Below, in pieces: positions 33,101 through 44,110 of a stretch of DNA of 64,000 nucleotides. The notes beneath the pieces are model-generated. The model had not been told where the DNA came from. It was given only the letters and a program-made list of their open reading frames with translations, and did no database searches. Made by a program: the position numbers and the translations under genes. Within the stretch, counting starts at the first letter, position 1, and each line of letters begins with the position of its first letter. Origin of the DNA: Saccharum officinarum (lineage: Eukaryota; Streptophyta; Magnoliopsida; Poales; Poaceae); assembly GCA_020631735.1 (NCBI GenBank), contig CM036215.1:10504346-10568345 (forward strand). Direction: 5' to 3'.

Positions 33101-36100
33101 TTTGTTTTTAGCTGAACATGTTTTTAGCCCTGTACTGTGATTGACTAAAACACATGCAGCCCGGTGACTAATAATCTTGAAATTATTCACATGCAACTAG
33201 TGACTGGATCATCTCATGTGGGTTCCAAATCGACTAACGATGATGTTCGAGCAAATGAGGAAATCCATAGTGGAAGTAGAGTTGCATTGGAGACCATGAA
33301 CTATCATAATGAAGCCACAGGTGCAGGTGCAGGTGCAGGTGCAGGTGCAGGAGCAGGAGCAGGTGCTGGTCCCATTGAAGACTGAATGGGTGTGTTGCAT
33401 GTTCTTTTTAAGTGTTTGCCTCTGCATACACTTAGGTTGGCAGTAATCTTCAGCTAGTTCTTAGTGGTGTACATGTTGAGCTAGTACTAACCTTTAGGTT
33501 GTACTCTTTTGAAGTGTTTGCCTCTGCATACACTTAGGATCAGTACTAGTGCTGTGGTTGTTGAACTAGTACTAACCTTTAGCTAGTACTGGTGGTGGAA
33601 GGGAGTTATGTTGATGCCAAATGTTTGGAGAAGTTATTTTGGGTAGGTGCTAAATATTTGGACATCTCATGTATTTACCAATGTTGATGCAAATAAGACA
33701 TCTATTTATGTAATGGATTTATGCTAGACTAATCTATATACATGATGGTGTATTGTATTTATCTTGATATATGTCTCAATGGTTCTGCATACATTATATT
33801 AAATATACCAGTTTTAAATTATATGGAAAAGGCTATTATGGCACTTTTCCCTGTCAGGTGGCTTTTTTTCCTGGCGGTTCAACACCGTCAGGGAAAAGTA
33901 TTTCCCTGATGGCCCAGAATCGTCAGGGAAATCACTAACTACAGGGAAAATAATATTTCCTTGGCGGTTATCAGTTGACAGGGAAAACAAGAACCGACAG
34001 GGGAAACACAATTTCCTTGACGGTGTACACACCGTCAGGGTAAAAAGCTTTTATAGTCTGTCGGTTTTACACCGTCAAGGAAATATTTTTCCCTGTTGGT
34101 AACACACATTTTTTTGACAGTTTCAACCATCAGGGAAAATACATTTACCCTGACGGTTTAGCAATTTCCCTGAGGGTTTTCAACCGTCAGAAAATAAATT
34201 TTGTGTTTCCCTGACGGTTAACCATCAGGGAAATTACATTTATCCTGTCAAGCCAGCCCTGACGGTTATTCCCTGACGGTGCACCGTCAGGGAAATTGAA
34301 ATTTAATTTCCCTGACGGTTTTTTCAATTTCCCTGACGGTTATCGCACCGTCAGGGTATTTCCGGTTTGCAGTAGTGACTCTATCCTCAATATAATCTGA
34401 GCATGCAAGATTTGCCAGTGTTATTAGATTATATGCAATTATCCCTTCTGATATTCTAGACTTCTAGAGTGTTATTAGGCTATATGCAATTATTCATTGT
34501 GACTTCTAGTTCTATGTATATTCCCAGTCAAATAATTTTTGACATAAATTCTGTCACCAGCTTGTTGGAGGTGTCGACCGGATGCAGCAAGTGATATCCC
34601 TTGCGAGACATCCCCATATCATAGTGAGTATTCCACATTCAATCAAATTCTGTTACCCGATCATAGACAAAAACTCGTTAATCTGTTGGGTTGGACAGCT
34701 GCATGATTGTAAGAGTATTTCTAATATTTATAGTATATGCACTTTTTACTTTGGCAAACATCTATTCTCACATCTTTTTTAATGAGCCTTATGTGAAACA
34801 TTGTGGCATTCATTGATTCTTTATTTATTATGACCCTTTGTCTGATATATATACGTTTCATTTCCAAAGCTGGTTTAGTTGTCCAAAAGGACAGCTTACC
34901 TGGTTTGCAACACCAGTCCGTATACATGTGCTGTTTAACATGTGACATTATGCTTTGGGTTTAATTTTTGTCGATACTCTTTTACCTGATTCTTGTAACC
35001 TTGTTCTTTTCTTAAGGTTAAAGTCAAATATAAGGTTTAACATTCTTTCATGTCTCTTGAAATGTTACTTATGTTGTATTTCATATCAGTGATTGTTCAG
35101 TTACAGTAAGTCGATGTCATTTCTTTATCTGGTCTTTTCTGGTCTAATATTTTCCTTCCATACTTAGGTTGCAACTCCTGGACGTCTTTTGGACCACTTG
35201 ACAGATACAAAAGGTTTTAGCCTTAATAAAATTAAGTACTTGGTATGCTGTAACGCCCCAGAGTCCAAACAGCTCAGATCCACTCGGCAAGCTGAATGAA
35301 CCACACCTACCACCATCCCACTTACGCTTTCGTCCTCGCTTCGCGTAAAAGGATTAACCCGGGGATGGTGAGATGGACTCTAGAAGCCTTATATGTTGGT
35401 CTATCCCACTCTAAACAACCAAGGTGGGACTAAACTCTTCACAATATCTCATAACATTCACATGAGCCACTATGGGCCAAATTCCAAATCGGGCCGGGTG
35501 TGACATACACCCCCCTCAAAGAACCTGACGTCCTCGTCAGGCCCAACATACCCACAATCAGGCAAACGATAACCAGGAACGTTCCCTCTTAGCACACGCG
35601 ACCGTGCGCCCAGTGCCGGCACATGTGCCACGCCGTGCACTCCGCAGAGCCTGCACGCGCAATGAACCCCATGTCCAGCCCCTGGCCCGCACGCGCCCGT
35701 GGCTGCGAAGGTCGGCTCTGATACCATTTTGTAACGCCCCAGAGTCCAAACAGCTCAGATCCACTCGGCACGCTGAATGAACCACACCTACCACCATCCC
35801 ACTTACGCTTTCGTCCTCGCTTCGCGTAAAAGGATTAACCCGGGGATGGTGAGATGGACTCTAGAAGCCTTATATGTTGGTCTATCCCACTCTAAACAAC
35901 CAAGGTGGGACTAAACTCTTCACAATATCTCATAACATTCACATGAGCCACTATGGGCCAAATTCCAAATCGGGCCGGGTGTGACATATGCATCCTCACA
36001 ATTTGTTATTCTTTTTGTCGGTAGGTATCCAATTTTTGTCTGGCCTTGATATGGCCTATACACTGTTTTGTTCCTCTTTCCAATGGCATTGTTATGTGAA

Positions 36101-38551
36101 ATACTGGCTTCATGATGTTATGTTTCTAAAGATAATACTCTTTAATTTATTAATTTCCTTGTAGATATTTTATATATGGTTTATTGTCTATTTTGGTAGG
36201 TATTGGATGAAGCTGATGTGTTAGTTGATATGGAGTTTGAGAAATCCCTCAATGACATTCTAAAAGTTATACCTAAGGAGCGAAGGACATTCCTTTTTTC
36301 AGCAACAATGACTGACAAGGTTGGTGAGCAGGGAGTGCTTGTTTGAATTATGATTCCTCTGAATTGGTGATCCAAAAGTGCTGGCTAACAACAGTGTTAA
36401 GTACACTGAAACTGCCATCATGCAACTGATTTTCAGCTATCCTGTATGAAACTAGATTGTTTTCACTACTGTAATATTTTCTGTCCACAATTGGTTAGCA
36501 TGATCATAACCTAGTTTTTATATTAGTAATCATGTTTTTAATCATAACCTAGTTTTTATATTAGTAATCATGTTTTTAATATTCGTTTTTAAATAGACTG
36601 AGCATATTTCTCTTGGCAATCAACTAGGTTAAGAAACTGCAACGGGCTTGTCTCAGGAATCCTGTTAAGGTGGCATTCCTTCTATCTTTTCTCTTCAAGC
36701 TGTTTTTGTAGGCAAGACATAAGTGGAATATGACCATTTGATGTTCCTTTTTATTGTTTATTACTAACAATCACAATCTTTTTTCGAACTATCTCAAAGT
36801 ATCTTGCAAATACTCTACAGTGGATACTCTTAGAGAAGAGTTTTATTTTGTTCCTGCTGATGACAAGGTTATTCTGCCTCAGCTTTTGTCTGTCTATCCT
36901 CGTTCATGTTGTTGTTATCCATTTTCATGTAGTTCATTGCCTTTGGTTTCTATTCTATTATAGATCAAACTGTACTTGTTTATTCATATTGCAATATATT
37001 ACTCTGATCTTTGTGTTGTCCATCTGCTCTTGCTATCTGTCATTTTGTATATCTTTTCCTATACTATTACAGCTTAAATGTCATGTTCTATAATGCTTTT
37101 GAGCATCATTTTTCGTAGAAGTAGAACTGCATAGTTACATACATACTATTATTTTCAAAGAATAAACATGGAATTGCTCAACATTTAGCTTGTCTGCAAT
37201 GTGATCTTGTCCTTTATCTGAAAACTGCTATTGGTTAACTGTTGCGCCTTCCTTTATTAACAAAAAATCAATTCAATATTAACTCTTGGAAACATGTGAT
37301 CACCTTCATTCCATGCTGTGATATATACACAGAAATTAAAATATGTTTTCACGATCACAGCAGATCACCATCTCCCATAGTTTCTCTCTGAACTATCTTA
37401 TGTAATTTCAGGATTGCTGTCTTGTTTACGTTCTGAACAAGATACCAGGGAGTATGATAATGATTTTTACAGAGACCTGTTACTCATCACGTCTTCTTGC
37501 TCTCATGCTAAGGAACCTTGGTTTTGAAGCTATCTTTATCAATGGCAAAATGAGTCAGGTTTACTTGATTTGATTTTCTGACAAACTTGTGAATTTGTTC
37601 TATTTGCTCATTCAGTTACATAAATGTTTCTGTTTTATGGTGCAGAGTAATCTTATTTATTTTATTTGCTTGAAATATTTCTTTCAAATAATATGATGAT
37701 TGTTTATTTTTGTTCCAGGATAAGAGATTAGGAGCTTTGAATAGGTTCAAATCAAAAGGTTGCAATATCATTACATGCACAGACGTCGCAAGCCGCGGTC
37801 TTGACATTCGAGGTGTTGATGTGGTCATTAATTATGATATTCCTAGTCCCAAGGTATAATTTTTGTTCTTTTAATACTTGTTGATAACCAATTTGAGTGA
37901 TTTTCTTCTTATTACTTTACAGTATGATGGTATGAAGTTCAACGCTTTAGATTTCCTGTGGTTTCATATCTTACCTCACATTGATGCAGTCTTATGTACA
38001 TCGGGTGGGTAGGACTGCACGCGCAGGGCAATCTGGATACGCCCTATCCTTGGTGAATCAATATGAAGTCTTGCGGTTCAAGTACATTGAGAAGCTCCTT
38101 GGTAGTTGTAGTTCTAGCTCTCCTTTCCTTTTTGGTAGTTTGCATAATTTCCAAATTATTGTTCATATTTACTGCTTCTGCAGGCAAAGAGGTTAGCAAG
38201 TCTGAGGTAGATGAGTGTGAACTCAAAATTCTAAAAGAGTGTGTGTGTGACTCAAAGAGAATTGCATTAAAGGTATTAGCTCTTTCTTTGACATAGTAAA
38301 TTCTCTTCAAGTTTTCCACCTTCCCTGTATGAAGTGCCTACAGACTAAGGTTGCTGCATCCATGCCCATGCCCCTTGTACTTGACCTGGATTTCTTATTA
38401 TTCTATCTACTGTGTGCACTTTAAGGTGAAGGGTGATGGTTGCAAGAGGCCAAGAAGCATGCAAGATGATGAAGATGGGATGGAAGGTCATGATCCCTTT
38501 TGTTCCAGGAGATCTTCAGGCCTGTCCATAAACAGATCCCGAAGCCGGTGA
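27102..38551 (+). CDS. RH10: DEAD-box ATP-dependent RNA helicase, RH10 (Rrp3/DDX47) type
   Basis: Helicases of this group act in the nucleolus in pre-18S rRNA processing. I trace 13 exons: 27102-27263, 27356-27479, 27586-27655, 34561-34623, 35168-35242, 36200-36319, 36628-36669, 36800-36867, 37412-37558, 37719-37853, 37990-38101, 38184-38272, 38426-38551, about 444 residues. Motifs in order: Q motif ([14 protein letters not shown]), I AQTGSGKT (about 61-68), Ia PTRELA, GG, Ib TPGR (143), II DEAD (168-171), III SAT (200), [29 protein letters not shown] (about 340). The C-terminus ends in Ser/Arg-rich NRSRSR. Intron 3 (6.9 kb) holds a CACTA element and intron 5 a TRIM. At junctions 1/2 and 7/8 the conserved frame begins on the G of the only nearby AG, so canonical splicing would shift frame. 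It may be a working paralogue with unusual sites or an early pseudogene. Confidence 0.85.
28565..28790. repeat. CACTA left subterminal repeats
   Basis: Several copies of CCCTGACGGT, CCGTCAGGG and diverged forms in both orientations, separated by short AT-rich spacers. Confidence 0.8.
29003..29312 (+). repeat. GC-rich tandem duplication inside the CACTA element
   Basis: Two copies of about 155 bp, starting near 29003 and 29158, with shared blocks such as CCCACGCCGCGTCCTCCCCA. They lie in a 261-codon open frame (28804-29589) coding a low-complexity Pro/Ala/Arg-rich product. I take this as a GC-rich first exon or leader region of the element, not as a proven protein. Confidence 0.6.
29884..30120. 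mobile_element. Tourist-like MITE inside the CACTA element
   Basis: Starts GGGTCCGTTTGGAT and ends AACCAAACACACCC, with TTA on both sides (29881-29883 and 30121-30123). Size 237 bp. Fits PIF/Harbinger MITEs. Confidence 0.75.
30918..31295 (+). CDS. Acidic ORF of the CACTA element, function unknown
   Basis: 125 codons, starting with a hydrophobic stretch ([12 protein letters not shown]) and then Ser/Thr/Pro-rich. The last 45 residues are mostly Glu and Asp. Not recognised. It lies in the same direction and just upstream of the TNPA-like ORF, and may be an exon of the same gene. The start is uncertain; the acidic part may be read from an internal Met at [10 protein letters not shown]. Confidence 0.4.
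   Translation: MDHWIFTWLIGFASVVASDSTSTSTRPPPVQDPKSMSSEEPIHDVYQEEGLDGTFVIELGDALDTIISLGSDEITDPKDLETIEKAVVQDEEYDEEDVEEEYESTEEEEEPMDEEAEETYDPNDF
31574..33385 (+). CDS. TNPA-like (En/Spm ORF1) gene of the CACTA element, multi-exon
   Basis: In En/Spm elements TNPA binds the subterminal motifs and works with the catalytic TNPD/TNP2. The ATG at 31574 follows a TTTTGTGCAG acceptor-like site. Exon 1 codes a basic Ser/Thr-rich segment with [10 protein letters not shown] second exon from about 31890 reads [21 protein letters not shown] third from about 32155 has [20 protein letters not shown] and a coiled coil ([20 protein letters not shown]), the pattern of plant En/Spm transposase proteins. A short exon at about 32557 follows. 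The last segment (33164-33385) ends in repeated Gly-Ala coded by a GCAGGT array. Exact exon joins, especially the last, are uncertain. Confidence 0.6.
33319..33367 (+). repeat. GCAGGT hexanucleotide repeat coding Gly-Ala
   Basis: About eight units of GCAGGT and close variants, in frame near the 3' end of the TNPA-like gene. Confidence 0.85.
33838..34370. repeat. CACTA right subterminal repeats
   Basis: More than fifteen copies of CCCTGACGGTT, TTGACGGT and their complements in 530 bp, many as close inverted pairs able to form hairpins. Confidence 0.85.
35249..35505 (-). repeat. TRIM 3' LTR
   Basis: 257 bp, TG...CA on both strands. It contains CGGCAAGCTG where the other LTR has CGGCACGCTG, the only difference seen. 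Confidence 0.9.
35714..35726 (-). other. TRIM primer binding site
   Basis: Minus strand TGGTATCAGAGCC, a perfect plant initiator tRNA-Met site, three bases from the LTR. Confidence 0.88.
35730..35986 (-). repeat. TRIM 5' LTR
   Basis: 257 bp copy adjacent to the primer binding site; nearly identical to 35249-35505. Confidence 0.9.
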
Positions 38552-38743
38552 TATTTCTCTACTTCTGGGTGACTGAGCCTCTCCTAGAACAGATTGGAAG
38601 GACAACCTTTTTCTCCTGTTGCACCGTAGTAGGTAGTGACATGCTGTATTGCTGTAGGCTTGAGTTCACGCGTTGAATGCTCGGACCCGGATTTGTATGT
38701 ACTTGCATAGTATGGGATGGTGAGCTTCCTGGGATGCAACTGA

Positions 38744-38973
38744 GGGGGTGTTTAGTTTGAAAAAAAAAATGGATTCGGCTACTGTAGCCTTTTGTTTTAT
38801 TTGGCAATTACTGTTCAATCATGGACTAATTAGGCTTAAAAGATTCGTCTCGCGATTTCATGGTGAACTGTGCAATTAGTTTTTTGTTTTATCTACATTT
38901 AATGCTCCATGCATGTGCCGCAAGATTCGATGTGATGTTTTAGGGTGAAAATTTTTGGCAACTAAACACCCCC
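38744..38973. mobile_element. MITE just after the helicase gene
   Basis: Starts GGGGGTGTTTAGTTTG and ends CAACTAAACACCCCC, with TGA on both sides (38741-38743 and 38974-38976). 230 bp. A common grass type with TTTAGTT/AACTAAA ends. Confidence 0.8.
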
Positions 38974-38989
38974 TGAATCAGATACGTCC

Positions 38990-40240
38990 GGTGTTGATAT
39001 CTATAATATCCATATGCCTATCAAAAATCTGACTGACTATTCGGATTTGGATATGGTATAAATATATTAAATTATATGCTATTTAGTATATGCTAGTCTG
39101 TTTTGACTAAAGTAGAACGGCCTTTGGTTATCTGCAAACATCGGCACTAATAAAGTGTTTACAGTTCCTAAGGAACTTGTTTCCAAGCAAGTCATGCCAC
39201 ATCATCTCCTCATTACATAGCTTGAAGAGCCATTCCTAGACCTCCTTGATCTTTTGGTTGAACATAGTGGAAATAATCTCCACCAAAACCTCATAGGAAA
39301 CTATGAGGAATAATTTGTTTGATATCTTTTCAAAACGATCCTTTGGGGAAAATAAAAGGTAGGACATAATGTGCCTTAAATATCCCCTTGAAAAACCTTA
39401 GTGAGGAAAATAGCTGGGGCATATATTCTTGCATTGATATTGCATCATTAAAACCTTTTATGATAAACCATATATGGAAAATTCATAGAGGGGAAAAGAG
39501 TACATTATATAAGACAAATTAGAATTAGGGAGAATTCTCCCCCTAAACCTTGCAAGTTTGTTTGCATCATATAATACAAGTGGCATTAATTATCTATGGA
39601 GATAAATATTTGTTGATCCATTAGAATCGTATTTGACAATTCAGTGAAGCCATACATATGTCTTAACCATTATGACATTAGTTGTGATCTGGAATTTATA
39701 GGGACCAGATTGCCTATATCTTTATACCTCACTTCCTTTACTCCCACCAAACGATATTACTGTAGTTGCACTATTTTGAGCTAGTAAGGTATTCACTAAT
39801 ACAATATTAGGCCTATTGCGATTAGCAAGATCATAAGTGTTTCAACTAAGGTTTCGAAGACAATTTACAATATACAGAAGCGCTGATGATTGCAGGACGT
39901 AGTCCTCCCAGGCAACAGAGGTGTCGGGGAGGCCCGCACTTGTGGCACAGCGTCGGCTCCTTTCTTCACCAGGCAGCACTCCTTTCTTATGGGACAGCAC
40001 TGCTCCACCCGCCTCCTCACTGCTCCATTGCGCTACGCCGCCCCGATCTCCCTACTCCGGCCGTCTCCGCTACTCCTTCTAGGCTCTACGAGTTGGCAAG
40101 AACACAACGAATTGATACAACCCCTTGGCCGCCGATGATGGCCATCCATGTGAGGGAACAATGAAATTGAACAGCAGAAGACAACTTGCCCTTTTGCGTC
40201 GGAGTGTATTTTCTAAATTGGAATAGTTCATCCTTCTTAC
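38990..40240. other. Intergenic DNA, retroelement-like remnants, no gene seen
   Basis: 39100-39640 has words such as AGTGAGGAAAATAG and GAATTCTCCCCC reminiscent of degraded copia-type interior sequence, but no motif is firm. 39886-40165 is GC-rich with short open frames on the plus strand and no recognisable family. Confidence 0.3.
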
Positions 40241-40247
40241 AAACAAT

Positions 40248-40378
40248 GGGTCTGTTCACCCGGCTTATAATCCGTCTTTTTCAGCTTGTTTTTTCAGCTG
40301 GAACAGTATTTTTCTCTCATAACAAATCAGTCAACAGTGTTTTTCAACCGGCTTATCAGCACAGCCGAACGGGGCCAA
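40248..40378. mobile_element. Small MITE with GGCTTAT/ATAAGCCGG ends
   Basis: Starts GTCTGTTCACCCGGCTTATAA; the right end reads CCGGCTTATCAGCACAGCCG then AACGGGGCC, giving imperfect inverted repeats of about 20 bp. The TTTTTCAGC and CAGTATTTTTCTCTCATA words match a frequent grass family; a degraded relative lies at 60680-60785. Confidence 0.6.
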
Positions 40379-40787
40379 TGCCTTAAGGCGACTTGGGTTC
40401 TAGCTTGTGGGCCCCACATGTAAACAGCTTACATGACATAAATGATAGAATGCGTAATGGATATATGAAAGCGTATTTCTGTTACTACGCCATGCTTCAT
40501 TCACTGGTGTCTGCGAGTATGACATGAATACGCTCCATGACTTGTCCTCGTTGATCCATGGCCGCATCGCCGTGTTTCTGAGCTCCACCCGCAAGCCGTT
40601 ATGCTTCCCTGATCTCTTTTCCCGTTGCCTCACCACCACCAGGACACCACTAGCGAGTTCTCTGTGGCCTCCTCCATGTCCTCCGGCACTCGCGGTCAAC
40701 TACCGGCCACCGAAGCTTGACCCGGCGAAGGTCCGGTGAGCCCCACCGTCGGGCGCTCTGCCCTGCCCTGCAATTTCATAAGAACGG
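40379..40787. other. Short GC-rich stretch left of the solo LTR
   Basis: An ORF of 71 codons (40524-40739) and opposing frames; no recognised family. It may be part of a host exon split by the solo LTR, but I cannot support that. Confidence 0.3.
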
Positions 40788-42747
40788 TGAAAGCCCTAGT
40801 TTGGTTTTGGATAATTGATAAAACCTATAGACTAATTCTTGAGTTAAGTGTGTAGACAAGAGAGGATGGTCCAAAGCCAAGTGATGGAGCTAGATGATGT
40901 CATGGTGATGGTGGTGACCAAAATTAAAGATCAAGTGCTCCGACTTGGAAAAGAAGAAAGAGAAAAATAAAAAACAAGGAGATCAAGGCAAAGGTATCAA
41001 ATATGTTTTTGTTTTGGCAATCAAGACACCATAGGAGGTGTGAGTGTGTTTAGGATCAGTAGCCGTACTATAAAGAGGGAAAATCTTTGTCTTAGTGGTT
41101 ACCGAGTGCCACTAGGTGACGTGATTCTTGCATATGCATTAGGGACCTAGTGTGCTAACATTTAACCCTTAAAAAATACTTGGAAAAATACTAACACACG
41201 AGCACACAAGTTACACACTTTGTGGTTAGCAACTTGGAAGTAAGGGTGAAGTGGTTAAAGAGATAGAAAAAGAAAAGAAGGTGTAGGGTGCTGACTGGAC
41301 ACTAGTCTCGGCATGATCGGACGCGTCCGGTACTAAACCCTAAGTCTTGGTCAGCCTCGGTGGCCTGACCAGACGCAGGGACCAGACTCTCGGGTTGAGT
41401 CTAGTCACGCGGTGCAGAGAGGACGAGGCTTGGCTTCACGATCGGACGCTGGTGAAGCAGAATGACCGGACGCGCAGGGGGTGCGTCAGGTCGTGGCTAA
41501 TGTACGCTGACGTAGTCACCGTGTGTGAGGGCAGAGAGGATCAGATGCACCCGGCGAGTCCGGTCACGCGTGACAGAACGTGTCCGGTCGTCCAAAACCC
41601 TCTCTGGTACCTTTTTGTACTAGATCGGACGCCACATCGTGGTGAGTCTAGTCGTTTCGAGAGGTGTGTCCTGTCATTACTTTATCGCGTGAGAAAATGT
41701 TAAATGACCGTTGAGATCTGACGCGCGAGATTCAAAGAGCGACACTGGACAGCTGTGGGTGACCGGACGCAGGGGCGCGTCCGGTCAAGCCCCGAGCTCC
41801 CAACGGCTCTCTGAGTCTTGGGGGCTCTATAAATAGAAGTTGCTCGGCTTGGGGTTCACTCTCTTGGTACTTTGATATACTTGACATCCTTGTGAGCCTA
41901 AGCAAACATCTCTCACTCATCTCTATTATTGGTTCACATCATAGTGAGATTGGGAGTGATTTCTAGTATATTTGCTTGAGTAATTACATCTAGTGGCACT
42001 TAGGGATCGTTGTGGCTACGGATTTCTTGTTACTCTTGGTGGTTGCCACCACCTAGATGGCTTGGAGCAGCGGAGGAGCTTGGCACGAGTTGGTGATTGT
42101 TCGTTGCCATCTCCCGGTGATTGTAAGGGGTCTTGTACCTTCCCCGGCGGAGAGCCAAAAGGTAACTCTAGTAGATTACTCGTGTTATTGAGTTACCTCA
42201 CTTTTGGGTAGGTTCTTACGGCGCTAAGTGTTGGCTAGGTGTGTGATACCTATTAGCCACCGAACCACCAAGTATTGGTTGACACAACGGGGACTAGCGT
42301 GTCAGCAAGCACGTGAACCTCGGGAGAAAAATCGTGTGTCATCTTATGATTGGATTTCTCCCGGTGATTGATTGATATTCACTGTGATTGGTTCATCTCT
42401 CTTGCCACAGCGGTATAAACACCCTACTCTCTCTTGCATTTACTTTATTTACATTCTTGTCTAGTCCAAGCTCTTTGGTGTAGCTAGTTTTTGAGAGCTT
42501 GTTAGCTTGGTTGGTGAGGCTCTTTAGTTAGTCTTTGAGAGCTCACTAGCTTAGAAAGTAGTGACATAGCCTTTTGTGTGCCTAGAGATCATAGCAACTA
42601 GAATTATTGGTATAGGTGGCTTGCAACTTGTGTAGAGCTAGAGCAAAATTATATTTCACCATTTAATGTTCTAACCACTTGCTCTAATGAAGTTGTAGAG
42701 ATTTTTATAGGTCATTCACCCACCGTCTAGCCATTTAGGACCTTTCA
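40788..42747 (+). repeat. Solo LTR of an LTR retrotransposon (about 1.96 kb)
   Basis: Begins TGAAAG and ends CTTTCA, a 6-bp inverted terminal pair, with no internal domain or second copy. A strong TATA box (CTATAAATAG) lies at about 41827, followed by a T- and C-rich start region, as in the U3/R part of an LTR. The U3 half has many copies of a CGGACGCGTCCGG-like palindrome. Flanks AACGG and AACGA are a near match for a 5-bp duplication if one base overlaps the end, so the boundary is probable and not proven. Possibly a copia SIRE-type LTR. Confidence 0.62.
41827..41836 (+). promoter_or_regulatory. TATA box of the solo LTR
   Basis: CTATAAATAG, a near-ideal plant TATA sequence, in a locally GC-rich context. 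Confidence 0.65.
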
Positions 42748-43540
42748 ACGAGGGAGCCACCCCTTGGCTGTCCGATCTTTGATAGGCGACCTAGATCCCA
42801 TGTTGACCGCAGGTCAACAAAAGTCAAGAACCCGCCCCGACATCTTCCTCCATCCAATCAGTGGCCGCCACATCATCAGTCAATGTCCACCATAGCAAAG
42901 TGAAGCCCGGTTGATGCCTTTTTGTAATCTATCCCCCTAGGTTATCTCAAAATCAGTCCACTATTATCTGTGCCTTGTATAACTTTTGATATATCCCCTA
43001 TGGTCTATGTTTAATTATGTTTCAGCCCAAATAGATGTTGATATGTTTTGTTTAATTCCATAAAGGGTTAATTATGTTTTTTTTGTTTAATGATGTCATT
43101 GATCTGTTTATGGTTAATAAAAATGTTTATAAAATTTATTTATTTATTTCGTTTTTATAAAATTAATTAGTGATGGCATAATTCCATTTATGATGTCATT
43201 AATGTGTTTTTAACTAATAAAATAATTCTAAAAAATGGCATTTTTGCAAATGAACCTTTAAAAATTGTTGTGTGGTCCAAATAATTTACTTTTTGGTCCC
43301 TAGTCTTGAAAAATAATTACAAACATATCCTTTTATTTACAAACTTGCCACTCAAACTTCAAAAGCCCATACTTTTTTAACTGTAGCTCTGTTTTTAATG
43401 GTTTTGCGCTCACGCGATCGTAGAAGCAAGCCCTACACATTAGCAACTATTTATAGTATGTTTTCTTTATGATTGATGTATTATTTTTAGGTTTTTTTGT
43501 TATGCTTGCACCTATGGTTGCTATCCATCGAAGGTAGATC
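42748..43540. other. Intergenic AT-rich DNA
   Basis: T-rich sequence with no ORF or repeat that I can name. Confidence 0.4.
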
Positions 43541-44102
43541 TAGAGATGGCAACGGGTACCCGAAACCCGAGTACCCGACGGGTATTACCCGATAAAGAGG
43601 CGGGTATGGAATGAATTTTCTACCCGTGGGTATGTTATTGGGCAAAATCCTATACCCATCGGGTATGCGGGTACGGGTGCGGGTGTATACTACCCATACC
43701 CGCATACCCGCGGGTAAGACATACCCGCAAAAATAACTAGTCAACCTCAGTTGTTTTAGCGCATATAAGTCATGAATTTGGCTCATTGAGACATTCACTA
43801 TATTTCTAGTAGATTGTCTTTGTTGTAATGATGCTAATAATATTTGTTAGCATGTTTATAGCTTGTTGGAAGCTTAGATTTATTTATTTTTGCATGTGAC
43901 TATTTAATATTTTTAGGTAATTTTCGGGTATGTTATCGGGTACGGGTTACCCGTCGGGTGAGAATTACCCGGCGGGTACGGGTATGGAACTATTTTTTTA
44001 CCCGCATGCGGGTACGGGTAACCCGACGGGTAAAATTTTGCGGGTGCGGGTACGGGTACGGGTGAGCACTACCCGTCGGGTACGTACCCGTTGCCATCTT
44101 GA
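43541..44102. mobile_element. hAT-type MITE with GGGTACGGGT-rich ends
   Basis: Starts TAGAGATGGCAACGGG and ends CCCGTTGCCATCTTGA, inverted repeats with 14 of 16 matches. The 8-bp duplication GGTAGATC flanks it (43533-43540 and 44103-44110). Both subterminal zones are packed with CGGGTA/TACCCG words. 562 bp, no real ORF. Confidence 0.9.
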
Positions 44103-44110
44103 GGTAGATC

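Larger units (their letters stand above)
28552..34377 (+). mobile_element. CACTA (En/Spm) element in helicase intron 3
   Basis: Starts CACTACTAGAAACC and ends GGTTTGCAGTAGTG, with the 3-bp duplication ACT on both sides (28549-28551 and 34378-34380). The subterminal zones (28565-28790 and 33838-34370) carry many copies in both orientations of a CCCTGACGGTT-like motif, as expected for transposase-binding sites. Inside are a GC-rich block, a small acidic ORF and a TNPA-like gene. I see no TNP2-type catalytic transposase, so it is probably non-autonomous. Length 5826 bp. Host introns flank it in normal order. Confidence 0.92.
35249..35986 (-). mobile_element. TRIM (small LTR retrotransposon) in helicase intron 5
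   Basis: Two direct repeats of 257 bp (35249-35505 and 35730-35986), each TGTAACGCC...GTGTGACA, differ by one base by my reading. The 5-bp duplication TATGC flanks the element (35244-35248 and 35987-35991). A site complementary to initiator tRNA-Met (TGGTATCAGAGCC) lies on the minus strand next to the right LTR, and a purine tract lies next to the left LTR, so it points minus. The 224-bp interior codes nothing, as usual for TRIMs. It begins six bases inside the intron, just after the 5' splice site. Confidence 0.93.

Noticed and set aside
33838..34370. A CRISPR-like array of short repeats
   Set aside because: Repeats occur in both orientations at uneven spacing and lie at the end of a CACTA element; they are subterminal transposase motifs.
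40524..40739. A short host exon next to the solo LTR
   Set aside because: Opposing ORF of similar size and no family match; not enough to call.
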